The notes: generated by a model not told the origin, from the sequence alone. 6,423 bases of DNA from an uncultured Opitutia bacterium (GCA_903859115.1 CAIOLH010000168.1:1-6423); one strand, 5' to 3'; positions 1 through 6,325 are shown, numbered from the stretch's first letter. Numbers and translations are program-made.

Positions 1-285
1 CAGGCCTAAAACTTTAGCGATGGAAGCACGCGTCTGATCATCGGAAGTCGGCCCCAGGCCACCCGTTGTCACAATTAAATCGTACTCACCCCAGGATTTT
101 TTAATCTCTTCAGAAATTTCTAATGCATCATCGCGCAAGACGACCGAACGCGTAATCGGTAAACCGCGACGCGCTAATTGTTCACCCAGCCAAAGCAAAT
201 GCCCATTTTCTCTTAAACCATCCAACAACTCGTTTCCAATATTGATAACGAGGACTTCGCGCTGACATTTATTATTGGAATCCAT
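1..285 (-). CDS. cinA: CinA-family protein, N-terminal molybdopterin-binding-like domain (partial, cut at window edge)
   Basis: The minus strand reads open from an ATG at 285 to the window edge, giving the first 95 residues. The sequence shows the MoCF/MoaB-like fold signature of CinA: an early beta strand with IGNELLDG (residues 16-23), where family members carry IGxELLxG, and TTGGLGPTSDDQTR (residues 73-86), the family's glycine-rich phosphate-binding loop with its conserved aspartates. CinA proteins are cytoplasmic and usually about 400 residues; many combine this domain with a C-terminal nicotinamide-nucleotide amidase domain. Whether the amidase domain is present cannot be seen here. The start is the only good ATG before the first strand, and no Shine-Dalgarno is visible. 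The gene diverges from uvrC with 47 bases between the two starts. MoaB/Mog proteins share this domain, but the SDD motif and the N-terminal position favour CinA. Confidence 0.85.
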   Translation of the reverse strand, partial: MDSNNKCQREVLVINIGNELLDGLRENGHLLWLGEQLARRGLPITRSVVLRDDALEISEEIKKSWGEYDLIVTTGGLGPTSDDQTRASIAKVLGL

Positions 286-332
286 TTGCGGGTGACGGGG
301 CAGTAAGGTTAGTAAAAGAGGCCTGCACCGGA

Positions 333-1802
333 ATGCAAACTAACCCCGAAGAACTTTCTGCCAAAGCGAAGGCCCGTCGAGCCCCTCGCACCCCCGGGGT
401 GTACCTCATGAAAGACGCCGCGGGCTTGGTTATCTATGTAGGAAAAGCGAAGAATCTGAAGAAACGCTTGGATTCTTATTTCGTTCCACGAGCCCGACTC
501 GCCCCCAAAGTGGCCGCGATGATGGATCGAGTCCGAGATCTTGAATGGCACGAAGTGCGCAGTGAAACCGAAGCTCTCTTATTAGAAGGAAAATTGATTA
601 AGCGCTGGCGACCGAAGTGGAATATACTTTTTCGCGACGATAAACAGTTCCCACAAATCCGGGTCGATATCAGTGATCCGATTCCTCGCTTTCGTATCGT
701 CCGCATGCGCACGACAGAATCGTGCCGTTATTATGGACCCTTTCCGCATCAACAAGCGGTCCGACGTACTCTCACCGCAATGCGTAAAAAATTCGGAGTC
801 ATTTTAGCAGAAACAACTCCAGAGCTACTGCCTGATGGACGTTGGAGATTATTTAATGACGCTCGGGCTCAAATTCAAAAGTTTCCTAATGAAGTCACCG
901 TCGAAGAATACGGCGAACGCGTCCAACGAGCCTGTGAATTTTTAGAAGGTCAACTGGATGAATGGACCGAACAAGTTTCGGAAGATATGAAAAAGGCTTC
1001 GGCCGAACAGGATTATGAAACAGCCGCCAAATTACGCGACTTGCTCGATGCCCTAGAACGTACGACCGAAAAATCTCGAAAATTCCTGCGTGAGAATCCC
1101 CTGCCCCGCCGAGATGAGACCCACGCTCTCGATCAACTCAAAGAGACTTTAGACTTAGAAGCTATTCCCTCAACGATTGAGTGTTTTGATATTTCCCACA
1201 TCTCCGGAACTCTCGCGGTCGCTTCGATGGTCAGATTTGTCGACGGGCGAGCGGATAAAAATGGCTACCGCAGATTTAAAATAAAAACGTTCGAAGGAAA
1301 TGACGACTTTCGCTCCATGCGCGAAGTTGTCGGCCGTCGCTACACCCGCCTCCATGAGGAACATCGAGCGTTTCCTGCACTCATTATTATCGATGGCGGA
1401 TTGGGCCAAGTAGGAGCGGCGTTGGCCGCCTTTAAAGAGCACGAGCTGAGTCACCCACCACTCATTGGTTTAGCGAAGCGCGAAGAGACCATTGTTTTCC
1501 CTGATGGCCGAGAACTTAAATTACCGCGCCATGATATTGGGCTAACTTTACTGCAACGCATTCGCGATGAAGCCCACCGCTTCGCCAATGACTTTAATGC
1601 CGATTTACGGAGTCAAAAGCTGCGTGAGTCCATTTTAGATGAAATGCCTGGACTGGGGCCCAAACGTCGCGATGCCCTCTTAAAACACTTTGGATCGATT
1701 CAAAAACTTCGTAAAGCAACGTGCGAGGAACTTACTGAAGTCGCCGGCGTGAGCGAACAAATCGCGGCGAAAATTATTTTGCACCTCGCGAGTCGAAAAT
1801 AA
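333..1802 (+). CDS. uvrC: UvrABC excinuclease subunit C, short form without the cysteine cluster
   Basis: UvrC makes the two incisions around a DNA lesion held by UvrB in nucleotide excision repair. The product has 489 residues; the E. coli protein has 610. Domains in order: a GIY-YIG nuclease (about 18-100) with GVY 22-24, YVG 35-37, Lys38, Arg45 and Glu85 at the known catalytic positions; a UVR motif that binds UvrB (about 213-247); an RNase H-like nuclease with Asp286, Asp325, Asp354 and His415 aligning to the E. coli active-site residues 399, 438, 466 and 538; and a helix-hairpin-helix pair (about 435-489) with GLGPKRRDALLKHFGS. Two parts differ from the standard protein. The region after YYGPFP (133-138) has none of the four cysteines, and the link from the UVR motif to Asp286 is only about 40 residues, roughly 120 shorter than in E. 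coli. A possible ribosome site AAGAGG (316-321) lies 11 bases before the ATG. The gene stands alone on its strand. Confidence 0.95.
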   Translation: MQTNPEELSAKAKARRAPRTPGVYLMKDAAGLVIYVGKAKNLKKRLDSYFVPRARLAPKVAAMMDRVRDLEWHEVRSETEALLLEGKLIKRWRPKWNILFRDDKQFPQIRVDISDPIPRFRIVRMRTTESCRYYGPFPHQQAVRRTLTAMRKKFGVILAETTPELLPDGRWRLFNDARAQIQKFPNEVTVEEYGERVQRACEFLEGQLDEWTEQVSEDMKKASAEQDYETAAKLRDLLDALERTTEKSRKFLRENPLPRRDETHALDQLKETLDLEAIPSTIECFDISHISGTLAVASMVRFVDGRADKNGYRRFKIKTFEGNDDFRSMREVVGRRYTRLHEEHRAFPALIIIDGGLGQVGAALAAFKEHELSHPPLIGLAKREETIVFPDGRELKLPRHDIGLTLLQRIRDEAHRFANDFNADLRSQKLRESILDEMPGLGPKRRDALLKHFGSIQKLRKATCEELTEVAGVSEQIAAKIILHLASRK

Positions 1803-2891
1803 TTATCTAGCGAGACGCTCTTTAACTAATTGGGCGATGCGTGCAGCGCCTTGAGCATCACCGAGTGACTCGACATTCTTTTTCCAACGACGCCAAACTT
1901 TGAAGTCATCCGCAAAAGCGGTGGCGACTGCGGTCTTCATACTTTCCGGTGTCAGTCCTAAACATCCAGCATCGTGATCGACAATTAAGCGCGCGTTGCC
2001 CGATTCTTGGCCGGGAATCACTTGTGAAATAATCATGGGCACGCCCGCAGCCACGCATTCGTGAGTGGTAGCTCCGCCGGCTTTTGAAATCACGATGTGA
2101 CTAGAAAGCATGAGTGCGGTAATACGGTCCGTCCAACCCAAGACTTCGGCTCGTCCAGCTACCGCAGCCTCAACCGCGCCTTTAAATTCAGCGTCTTTAC
2201 CTACCGTCACCGTTAAATCGATTTCCAATTCAGAAAGTGCTCGGGCCATTTGCACCGCATCTTTACGACCTGGATTAAGCATTAACAAAACACGCGGGCG
2301 GCCGCTAGCGGTTGCACTTGAGCGTGAAGCCAATTTGTCGCTCACCGGAAAACCATAAGCTAAAATTTTCTCTTTGGGTACGCCCTGCTTAATCATGACA
2401 TCTGAGGTCGCTTGATTAGGCGTCACATAAACATCCGAGTAAGCACGATGCCAGGCGCGGTTTACCGAAACTGAATCAGTCACTACCGTGATGATGTAAG
2501 GACGAGCGGGATCACTGAGTTTCCAACGACGTTCAATTTGGTAGTTATAAAGTGGATAAGCCGAGATAACAATTTTCGGTTGGGTGCTCTCTAATAATTC
2601 CATCAGGCGACGACGGACCGGACCGAGAAATGGTAAGCTTATTTCAACTAAAGGAAGAGTGTGTAAGGCGGCGTACAGACAGCCCCAAAGTTTAGGGAAT
2701 CGATTGGCTACTTGGATGTAACTATCCCTTTGTTTATGGGCTTTTTCTTGCCCATAGGCCTCGAGGAAAATATCGTGAAATTCGGCTTCAGCACCGATGG
2801 GTTCGCGATTGATAGCGGCAACCACAGCACGGGCGGCTGCATTATGTCCTTCGCCAAAGCCCGCGGAAAGTACGGGGATAATTTTATTCAT
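1803..2891 (-). CDS. Glycosyltransferase of the MGDG synthase / UgtP type (GT28)
   Basis: A 362-residue GT-B glycosyltransferase resembling monogalactosyldiacylglycerol synthases and Bacillus UgtP, which transfer a sugar from a UDP-sugar to a lipid acceptor at the cytoplasmic membrane face. The N-terminal acceptor domain opens with SAGFGEGHNAAARAV (9-23), the family's glycine-rich loop with its conserved His16. The C-terminal donor domain holds LGWTDRI (251-257), then SKAGGATTHE (269-278) and VIPGQESGNA (291-300), the classic GT28 nucleotide-sugar-binding stretch. No signal peptide or membrane span is seen, in keeping with peripheral attachment. The loop TDSVSVNRAW (138-147) lacks a histidine that I recall UgtP having there, so the acceptor may differ. 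The start codon lies 3 bases after the stop of the phosphoesterase gene, so the pair is an operon and possibly translationally coupled; no clear Shine-Dalgarno is present. The family call is firm; the exact sugar and acceptor are not known. MurG is excluded by the N-terminal motif. Confidence 0.85.
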   Translation of the reverse strand: MNKIIPVLSAGFGEGHNAAARAVVAAINREPIGAEAEFHDIFLEAYGQEKAHKQRDSYIQVANRFPKLWGCLYAALHTLPLVEISLPFLGPVRRRLMELLESTQPKIVISAYPLYNYQIERRWKLSDPARPYIITVVTDSVSVNRAWHRAYSDVYVTPNQATSDVMIKQGVPKEKILAYGFPVSDKLASRSSATASGRPRVLLMLNPGRKDAVQMARALSELEIDLTVTVGKDAEFKGAVEAAVAGRAEVLGWTDRITALMLSSHIVISKAGGATTHECVAAGVPMIISQVIPGQESGNARLIVDHDAGCLGLTPESMKTAVATAFADDFKVWRRWKKNVESLGDAQGAARIAQLVKERLAR

Positions 2892-2894
2892 GAA

Positions 2895-3734
2895 TTATGA
2901 GACCGATTGAACCAACTGTTTCGCTTTGTGCAATTCGTAAGCTTCTCGTTGAGCTGTGATGAGTTTCATCAGTTCAGCGCGATCGACGACGCGGATGGTT
3001 CCATCAAGTTCTTCAACAATGGCGGTTAAGGACTCAACCCAATCACCTGAATTTAAATAGCGCACTTTGCCCATCATCCGGTCTTCCGCTTTGTGAATGT
3101 GACCGCACATCACACCATCGCATCCACGACGTTGGGCGAGGGTTTGAATGTGTTCTTCGAAGCGTGAAATAAAACTCACCGCTTGTTTAACTTTTCCTTT
3201 AATGGCTTGGGAAAGTGAGAAATATTCCTTGCCGCGCCAAGCTCTCCAGCGATTGTAGAAGCGGTTAATATTGAGCAGCATTTGGTAGCTCATATCGCCT
3301 AAAATCGCCAACCAGCGCATCTTCGCCGTGACGGTGTCGAACACATCACCATGGATGCAGAGATACTTTTTACCATCCGCCGATTCGTGAATATGCTCCT
3401 CCGCTAATTCAATGCGATCGAGGCTGATGGGGATGAGTCGACGAATAAAGTCATCATGATTGCCGCGCAGATAAATCATTTGGGTACCGTCTTTTTCAGC
3501 CATCTTTAGAAGTCGACGAACGACCGCGGTGTGAGCGGGGCCCCAGTAATTATTTCTTTGCAACGACCAGAGATCGATAATGTCGCCATTCAAAATCATT
3601 TTCTGACAACGCACGCCGCGCAAAACTTCTAACAGCTCACGCGCTTGAGCATCCTTGGTGCCCAAGTGTAAATCCGACAAAATGATAGTCCGGAAATGAA
3701 CTTTGGCACTCATCGGGCGCGGTGTGGACTCCAT
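2895..3734 (-). CDS. LpxH-like metallophosphoesterase (UDP-2,3-diacylglucosamine diphosphatase family)
   Basis: A 279-residue calcineurin-type phosphoesterase. All five metal-binding blocks are visible: DLH (Asp21, His23), GDIID (Asp51), GNHD (Asn92, His93), HGD (His128) and GHIH (His212, His214). The order and spacing, with a helical insertion of about 75 residues between HGD and GHIH, match the YbbF/LpxH group, which hydrolyses UDP-2,3-diacylglucosamine to lipid X in lipid A synthesis on the inner membrane. E. coli LpxH is about 240 residues; the extra length here is an N-terminal lead of about 13 residues and a charged C-terminal helix (about 250-275). The start is uncertain: ATG at 3734 gives 279 residues, while Met8 at 3713 gives MSAKVHFRTIILSDLH and would also suit the family. 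The gene heads a two-gene unit with the glycosyltransferase, supporting an envelope lipid role. True LpxH activity versus a related phosphatase cannot be decided from sequence alone, so no symbol is assigned. Confidence 0.85.
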   Translation of the reverse strand: MESTPRPMSAKVHFRTIILSDLHLGTKDAQARELLEVLRGVRCQKMILNGDIIDLWSLQRNNYWGPAHTAVVRRLLKMAEKDGTQMIYLRGNHDDFIRRLIPISLDRIELAEEHIHESADGKKYLCIHGDVFDTVTAKMRWLAILGDMSYQMLLNINRFYNRWRAWRGKEYFSLSQAIKGKVKQAVSFISRFEEHIQTLAQRRGCDGVMCGHIHKAEDRMMGKVRYLNSGDWVESLTAIVEELDGTIRVVDRAELMKLITAQREAYELHKAKQLVQSVS

Positions 3735-3741
3735 GTGCCAA

Positions 3742-3770
3742 ACTATACTCTAAAATTGTGTCAAAACAGT
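3742..3770 (-). promoter_or_regulatory. Possible promoter for the phosphoesterase-glycosyltransferase unit
   Basis: Read on the minus strand, TATAGT (3742-3747) is a five-of-six match to the -10 hexamer and lies 7 bases before the ATG at 3734. The -35 at the ideal 17-base distance (3765-3770, ACTGTT) is poor, and a perfect TTGACA (3759-3764) is only 11 bases away, too close for a standard sigma-70 promoter. If this -10 is used, transcription would begin at or next to the ATG, giving a leaderless mRNA or use of the downstream Met8 codon at 3713. Weak evidence. Confidence 0.25.
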
Positions 3771-3790
3771 GTCTTCCAAGCCCCACGATT

Positions 3791-3816
3791 GTTACGAAAT
3801 GAAGTCTTTTCGTAAC
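3791..3816. repeat. 9-bp perfect inverted repeat in the spacer between alginate lyase and phosphoesterase genes
   Basis: GTTACGAAA (3791-3799) is followed after 8 bases by its exact reverse complement TTTCGTAAC (3808-3816). It lies 34 bases after the alginate lyase stop and 57 bases before the phosphoesterase ATG, upstream of the possible -10 at 3742-3747. The stem is AT-rich and is followed by no run of T on the minus strand, so it is not a standard intrinsic terminator. It could be an operator for a dimeric regulator or a weak mRNA hairpin. A second, weaker dyad, AATAAT-tgcc-ATTATT (3825-3840), lies between it and the alginate lyase stop. Confidence 0.5.
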
Positions 3817-3849
3817 CTAAATGAAATAATTGCCATTATTGGGTCTCAA

Positions 3850-5058
3850 TTACTTTTTGTATAGAACCTGGAAGGTTTCCTTGGGAGCTTCATCGTACTT
3901 CTTAATAATGGCTTCGTACTCGGGTGCGTCGTAGGCCAAAGCCGCTAGTCTTAGAACGCGCAGCATGTTACTTTCATCGACATCTTTAATTTGTTTATAG
4001 GGCCAGGTTGCTGGTGGTTTATCAAGGTAAGGCACTAAAAAGTCTAAGGCCTTACGGATCGAGTGAGCGTCTTTATTATTTTTACGCCACAAGTCTGCGC
4101 CGGCATGATCGCCCAAGTTGGCTAATTTAAAAAAGGCATCTAAATTCATACAAGAATAACTGAACGAGGCTGTGCGTGCTAACTCTTGAGGTTGTTTTCC
4201 ATCGGATTCAATTTGAGCAGGGATTCTCTTCGTGCGCGCCGCCTCAATTATTTTTTTGGCTTCCTCTTTTTTTCCTAATCCTAAAGCGATGTGGGCCGCT
4301 TGAACATCAAACCATGTGCCGTGATTGTTAGTAGCAGCGCGCTCAGCTTTGCCATTCGGACTTTTCATTAACCAGTCATAATAGGCTGTCATCCATTGCA
4401 TTAAGGCCTTTTGATTAGCCTCGGTAAAATCACTGGTATTACTGATTAAATTAGCTGAATCGATCACCGACCCCATCCGGCGCGCGTCTAAAATTCCTTC
4501 ACCTCTGCCGTCGTTTTTACCCGCTATGGCTTGGGCAAAATTCAGATTGGGATTCATCTGAGTGTCAGGATTAAGAAACCAAACTTTTATTAATTTTGCA
4601 GCATGGTCGGCGTATTTTTTTTCGTGCGTAAAGTAATAAGCTAAACCCAACGTCTCAATCCGATCAATCGTTTGACCCAGACGAATGTGATCGGTGTTTT
4701 CTTCATTTTTTGATTCAGGATTCACCTTACCATCTTGGCGGATGTAGGGTAGCCCATTCGACTTAGAAGGATCGGGCCAGAAGTATGGCGCGATACTCAT
4801 GTAGTCGTGCTTGCTGCCCGAGGGAGGGACCTTGGTTTTATCCATGACCGATTCTGGCTCAACTTTGAGATACTTATTGGCATCCCTAATAATTTTACCC
4901 ACGGCACTGACTTCAGGCTCTCGACCTCCCAAATAACTACTTTTCGCTTTAGCTAATGAGCCTGGTTTAGCCCCGAAATAATCGACTGCTGGTGCGGCCC
5001 AAAGAACCACCTGCCCCATGAGCAATAGGCAAAGACTGAGAACAGGGGTAGGCCTCAT
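3850..5058 (-). CDS. Secreted alginate lyase family protein (PF05426-type polysaccharide lyase)
   Basis: A 402-residue exported protein. Residues 1 to about 24 form a signal peptide: Arg2, a hydrophobic core (about 6-20) and an APA-type cleavage site before VDYFG, with no lipobox. The mature part matches the all-helical alginate lyase family. KHDYMS (83-88) and PYFWPDP (91-97) precede LPYIRQDGKVNPE (103-115), a block I associate with PF05426 proteins. NNHGTW (244-249) holds the Asn-His pair that acts in catalysis in PL5-type lyases, and ARTASFSY (294-301) supplies the Arg and Tyr partners (Arg295, Tyr301). These enzymes cleave uronic-acid polymers such as alginate or glucuronan by beta-elimination. 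The block order looks more like the group CAZy calls PL38 than classic AlgL, but I cannot confirm that. The gene stands alone, with no transporter, sulfatase or other lyase nearby. No Shine-Dalgarno precedes the ATG. Substrate unknown; a periplasmic or extracellular location is inferred. Confidence 0.85.
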   Translation of the reverse strand: MRPTPVLSLCLLLMGQVVLWAAPAVDYFGAKPGSLAKAKSSYLGGREPEVSAVGKIIRDANKYLKVEPESVMDKTKVPPSGSKHDYMSIAPYFWPDPSKSNGLPYIRQDGKVNPESKNEENTDHIRLGQTIDRIETLGLAYYFTHEKKYADHAAKLIKVWFLNPDTQMNPNLNFAQAIAGKNDGRGEGILDARRMGSVIDSANLISNTSDFTEANQKALMQWMTAYYDWLMKSPNGKAERAATNNHGTWFDVQAAHIALGLGKKEEAKKIIEAARTKRIPAQIESDGKQPQELARTASFSYSCMNLDAFFKLANLGDHAGADLWRKNNKDAHSIRKALDFLVPYLDKPPATWPYKQIKDVDESNMLRVLRLAALAYDAPEYEAIIKKYDEAPKETFQVLYKK

Positions 5059-5194
5059 GACTTTATAACAAAATTAAAATGCTAATGTTTCAGCAAGAAC
5101 CAAAGGTATAGCGAAAAATAGGCTAAAAGAATTTAAAAGTTTTCACCCTTCACACTTGCACCCATGGGGGGCACTTCTAACTTCGCAGTTTCCC
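5059..5194. promoter_or_regulatory. AT-rich divergent spacer holding promoters for alginate lyase (minus) and nuo operon (plus)
   Basis: The two flanking genes start away from each other, so both promoters should lie here. The region is distinctly AT-rich up to about 5140. On the plus strand TATAGC (5107-5112) is a possible -10 without a convincing -35. On the minus strand TATAAA lies close to the alginate lyase ATG, too near to serve as a normal -10, and TACCTTTG (5099-5106) resembles the Bacteroidota -7 element but has no clear -33 partner. No terminator, riboswitch or strong operator is visible. The promoter role is inferred from the gene arrangement. Confidence 0.4.
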
Positions 5195-5728
5195 ATGGTT
5201 AAATCCGATTTTGGCTATAATAGTAAGATTGAAGGCGAAGTCATCGTCACCCGTGCCGACGCCGTCGTCAACTGGGTGCGTAGTCACTCCGTCTGGCCTA
5301 TGCCCATGGGATTGGCCTGTTGCGCCATCGAGCTCATGGCTGCGGGTGGATCCCGTTTTGATATTTCCCGTTTCGGTATGGAAGTCATGCGCTTCTCCCC
5401 TCGTCAGGCAGACTGCATGATCGTTTCCGGAACCGTCACTTACAAAATGGCAGAAGTCGTTCGTCGTATCTACGACCAAATGGCTGAACCCAAATGGGTT
5501 GTTGCGATGGGTGCGTGTGCTTCTTCGGGCGGTATGTATCGCTCTTACGCTACCCTTCAAGGTGTCGATAATATCGTTCCTGTTGATATTTATATTTCGG
5601 GATGTCCACCCCGCCCCGAAGCTTTGCTCGATGGCATGATGCTCTTGCAGGAAAAAATTCGTCAAGAAGGCGGATCGCTTAAACGCACATTTCGTGGACG
5701 CACCGTGGACACTAAAATCGTCAGCTAA
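5195..5728 (+). CDS. nuoB: NADH-quinone oxidoreductase subunit B (NuoB)
   Basis: NuoB is the complex I subunit that carries iron-sulfur cluster N2, the last cluster before quinone, at the join of the peripheral and membrane arms. All four N2 cysteines are present: the adjacent pair in [11 protein letters not shown] (Cys42, Cys43), Cys108 in MGACASSGG and Cys137 in [13 protein letters not shown], counting from the ATG at 5195. This start gives 177 residues beginning [15 protein letters not shown], which fits the usual NuoB N-terminus. The frame is open upstream to a TTG at 5156 (190 residues), but the added residues do not look like NuoB. Neither start has a nearby Shine-Dalgarno; the only purine run, GGGGGG at 5166-5171, is too far away. 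nuoC follows after 5 bases. No nuoA lies upstream, which is unusual. A nitrate-reductase-like or hydrogenase small subunit is unlikely given the neighbours. Confidence 0.95.
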   Translation: MVKSDFGYNSKIEGEVIVTRADAVVNWVRSHSVWPMPMGLACCAIELMAAGGSRFDISRFGMEVMRFSPRQADCMIVSGTVTYKMAEVVRRIYDQMAEPKWVVAMGACASSGGMYRSYATLQGVDNIVPVDIYISGCPPRPEALLDGMMLLQEKIRQEGGSLKRTFRGRTVDTKIVS

Positions 5729-5733
5729 ATCCC

Positions 5734-6321
5734 ATGGACGTTCTCGCCCTCACTCAAAAATTTCCGCAGACAAAAAATTGTGCGGGACAAGACATGACCA
5801 CGTTCGCGGTCAACAGTGCTGAATTAGCAGACATTGTTAAATATTTACGCGACGAACAGGGCTTTGATTTGCTGGCCGATCTTTGCGGGATGGATTGGAA
5901 AGATCGCACCCCAAACCTCGGTGTGGTTATCCATTTACTCAGCACCAAGAACCGCGAATACGTTCGTCTCCACGCAGCCTGCGTTGATGATTCGGTTCCC
6001 ACCGTTTCTGCTATTCACCCCGGTGCGAATTGGCACGAGCGTGAAGCGTATGATATGTTTGGTATTAAATTTATCGGCCATCCAGATCCTCGCCGAATTT
6101 TAATGTGGGATGCTTATCCGTATCACCCACTCCGCAAAGATTTTCCTTTAGCAGGTATTGAAGTTCCCTTCCCTGCCGCGGACGTCGCTGCCGTCACGGG
6201 TCAAACGGTCGAACCTGCACCGATGATGGGCGGACCATTCGTTTCAAGCGGTGGCCACATGTCCGGCGCTGAACCTCAAGCCCTCGACCAATCTTGGAAC
6301 GAGGAAAAACCTAAATCTTAA
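5734..6321 (+). CDS. nuoC: NADH-quinone oxidoreductase subunit C (NuoC, 30 kDa)
   Basis: NuoC is a peripheral-arm subunit of complex I that packs against NuoD and NuoB near the quinone site. The 195-residue product contains the family signature: WHERE (100-104) and YDMFGI (106-111), HPDPRRIL (116-123) and HPLRKDFPL (131-139). The N-terminal alpha-beta part (about 25-85) includes the usual LLADLCGMDW block (46-55). It is not fused to NuoD. After about residue 145 comes a low-complexity tail rich in Pro, Ala and Gly that ends in DQSWNEEKPKS; similar tails occur in some NuoC proteins, and its role is not known. The ATG lies 5 bases after the nuoB stop and has no Shine-Dalgarno, so translation may be coupled to nuoB. 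The next gene, nuoD, begins 4 bases after the stop. Confidence 0.95.
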   Translation: MDVLALTQKFPQTKNCAGQDMTTFAVNSAELADIVKYLRDEQGFDLLADLCGMDWKDRTPNLGVVIHLLSTKNREYVRLHAACVDDSVPTVSAIHPGANWHEREAYDMFGIKFIGHPDPRRILMWDAYPYHPLRKDFPLAGIEVPFPAADVAAVTGQTVEPAPMMGGPFVSSGGHMSGAEPQALDQSWNEEKPKS

Positions 6322-6325
6322 TTTC

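Noticed and set aside
1170..1454. 94-residue open frame on the minus strand inside uvrC
   Set aside because: It is fully contained in a firmly identified gene on the other strand, has no recognisable motif, and uvrC keeps its conserved residues throughout.
1809..1823. AGCG-aga-CGCT hairpin followed by CTTT, a possible terminator for uvrC
   Set aside because: The stem is only 4 bp and the T-run is three bases; it lies in the glycosyltransferase coding region and is too weak to call.
2110..2358. 82-residue plus-strand frame inside the glycosyltransferase gene
   Set aside because: It has no motif or ribosome site and overlaps the conserved donor-binding domain of the real gene.
3825..3840. AATAAT-tgcc-ATTATT dyad just after the alginate lyase stop, as an intrinsic terminator
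   Set aside because: The six-base stem is all A/T and would be unstable, and no proper T-run follows on the minus strand.
5099..5106. TACCTTTG on the minus strand as a Bacteroidota-type -7 promoter element
   Set aside because: No matching TTTG at the -33 position was seen, and the proteins do not otherwise point to Bacteroidota.
5177..5665. 162-residue open frame antisense to nuoB
   Set aside because: It is a shadow of nuoB on the opposite strand; the sequence shows no family motif and is rich in His, Thr and Asn, as expected from reverse reading of conserved codons.
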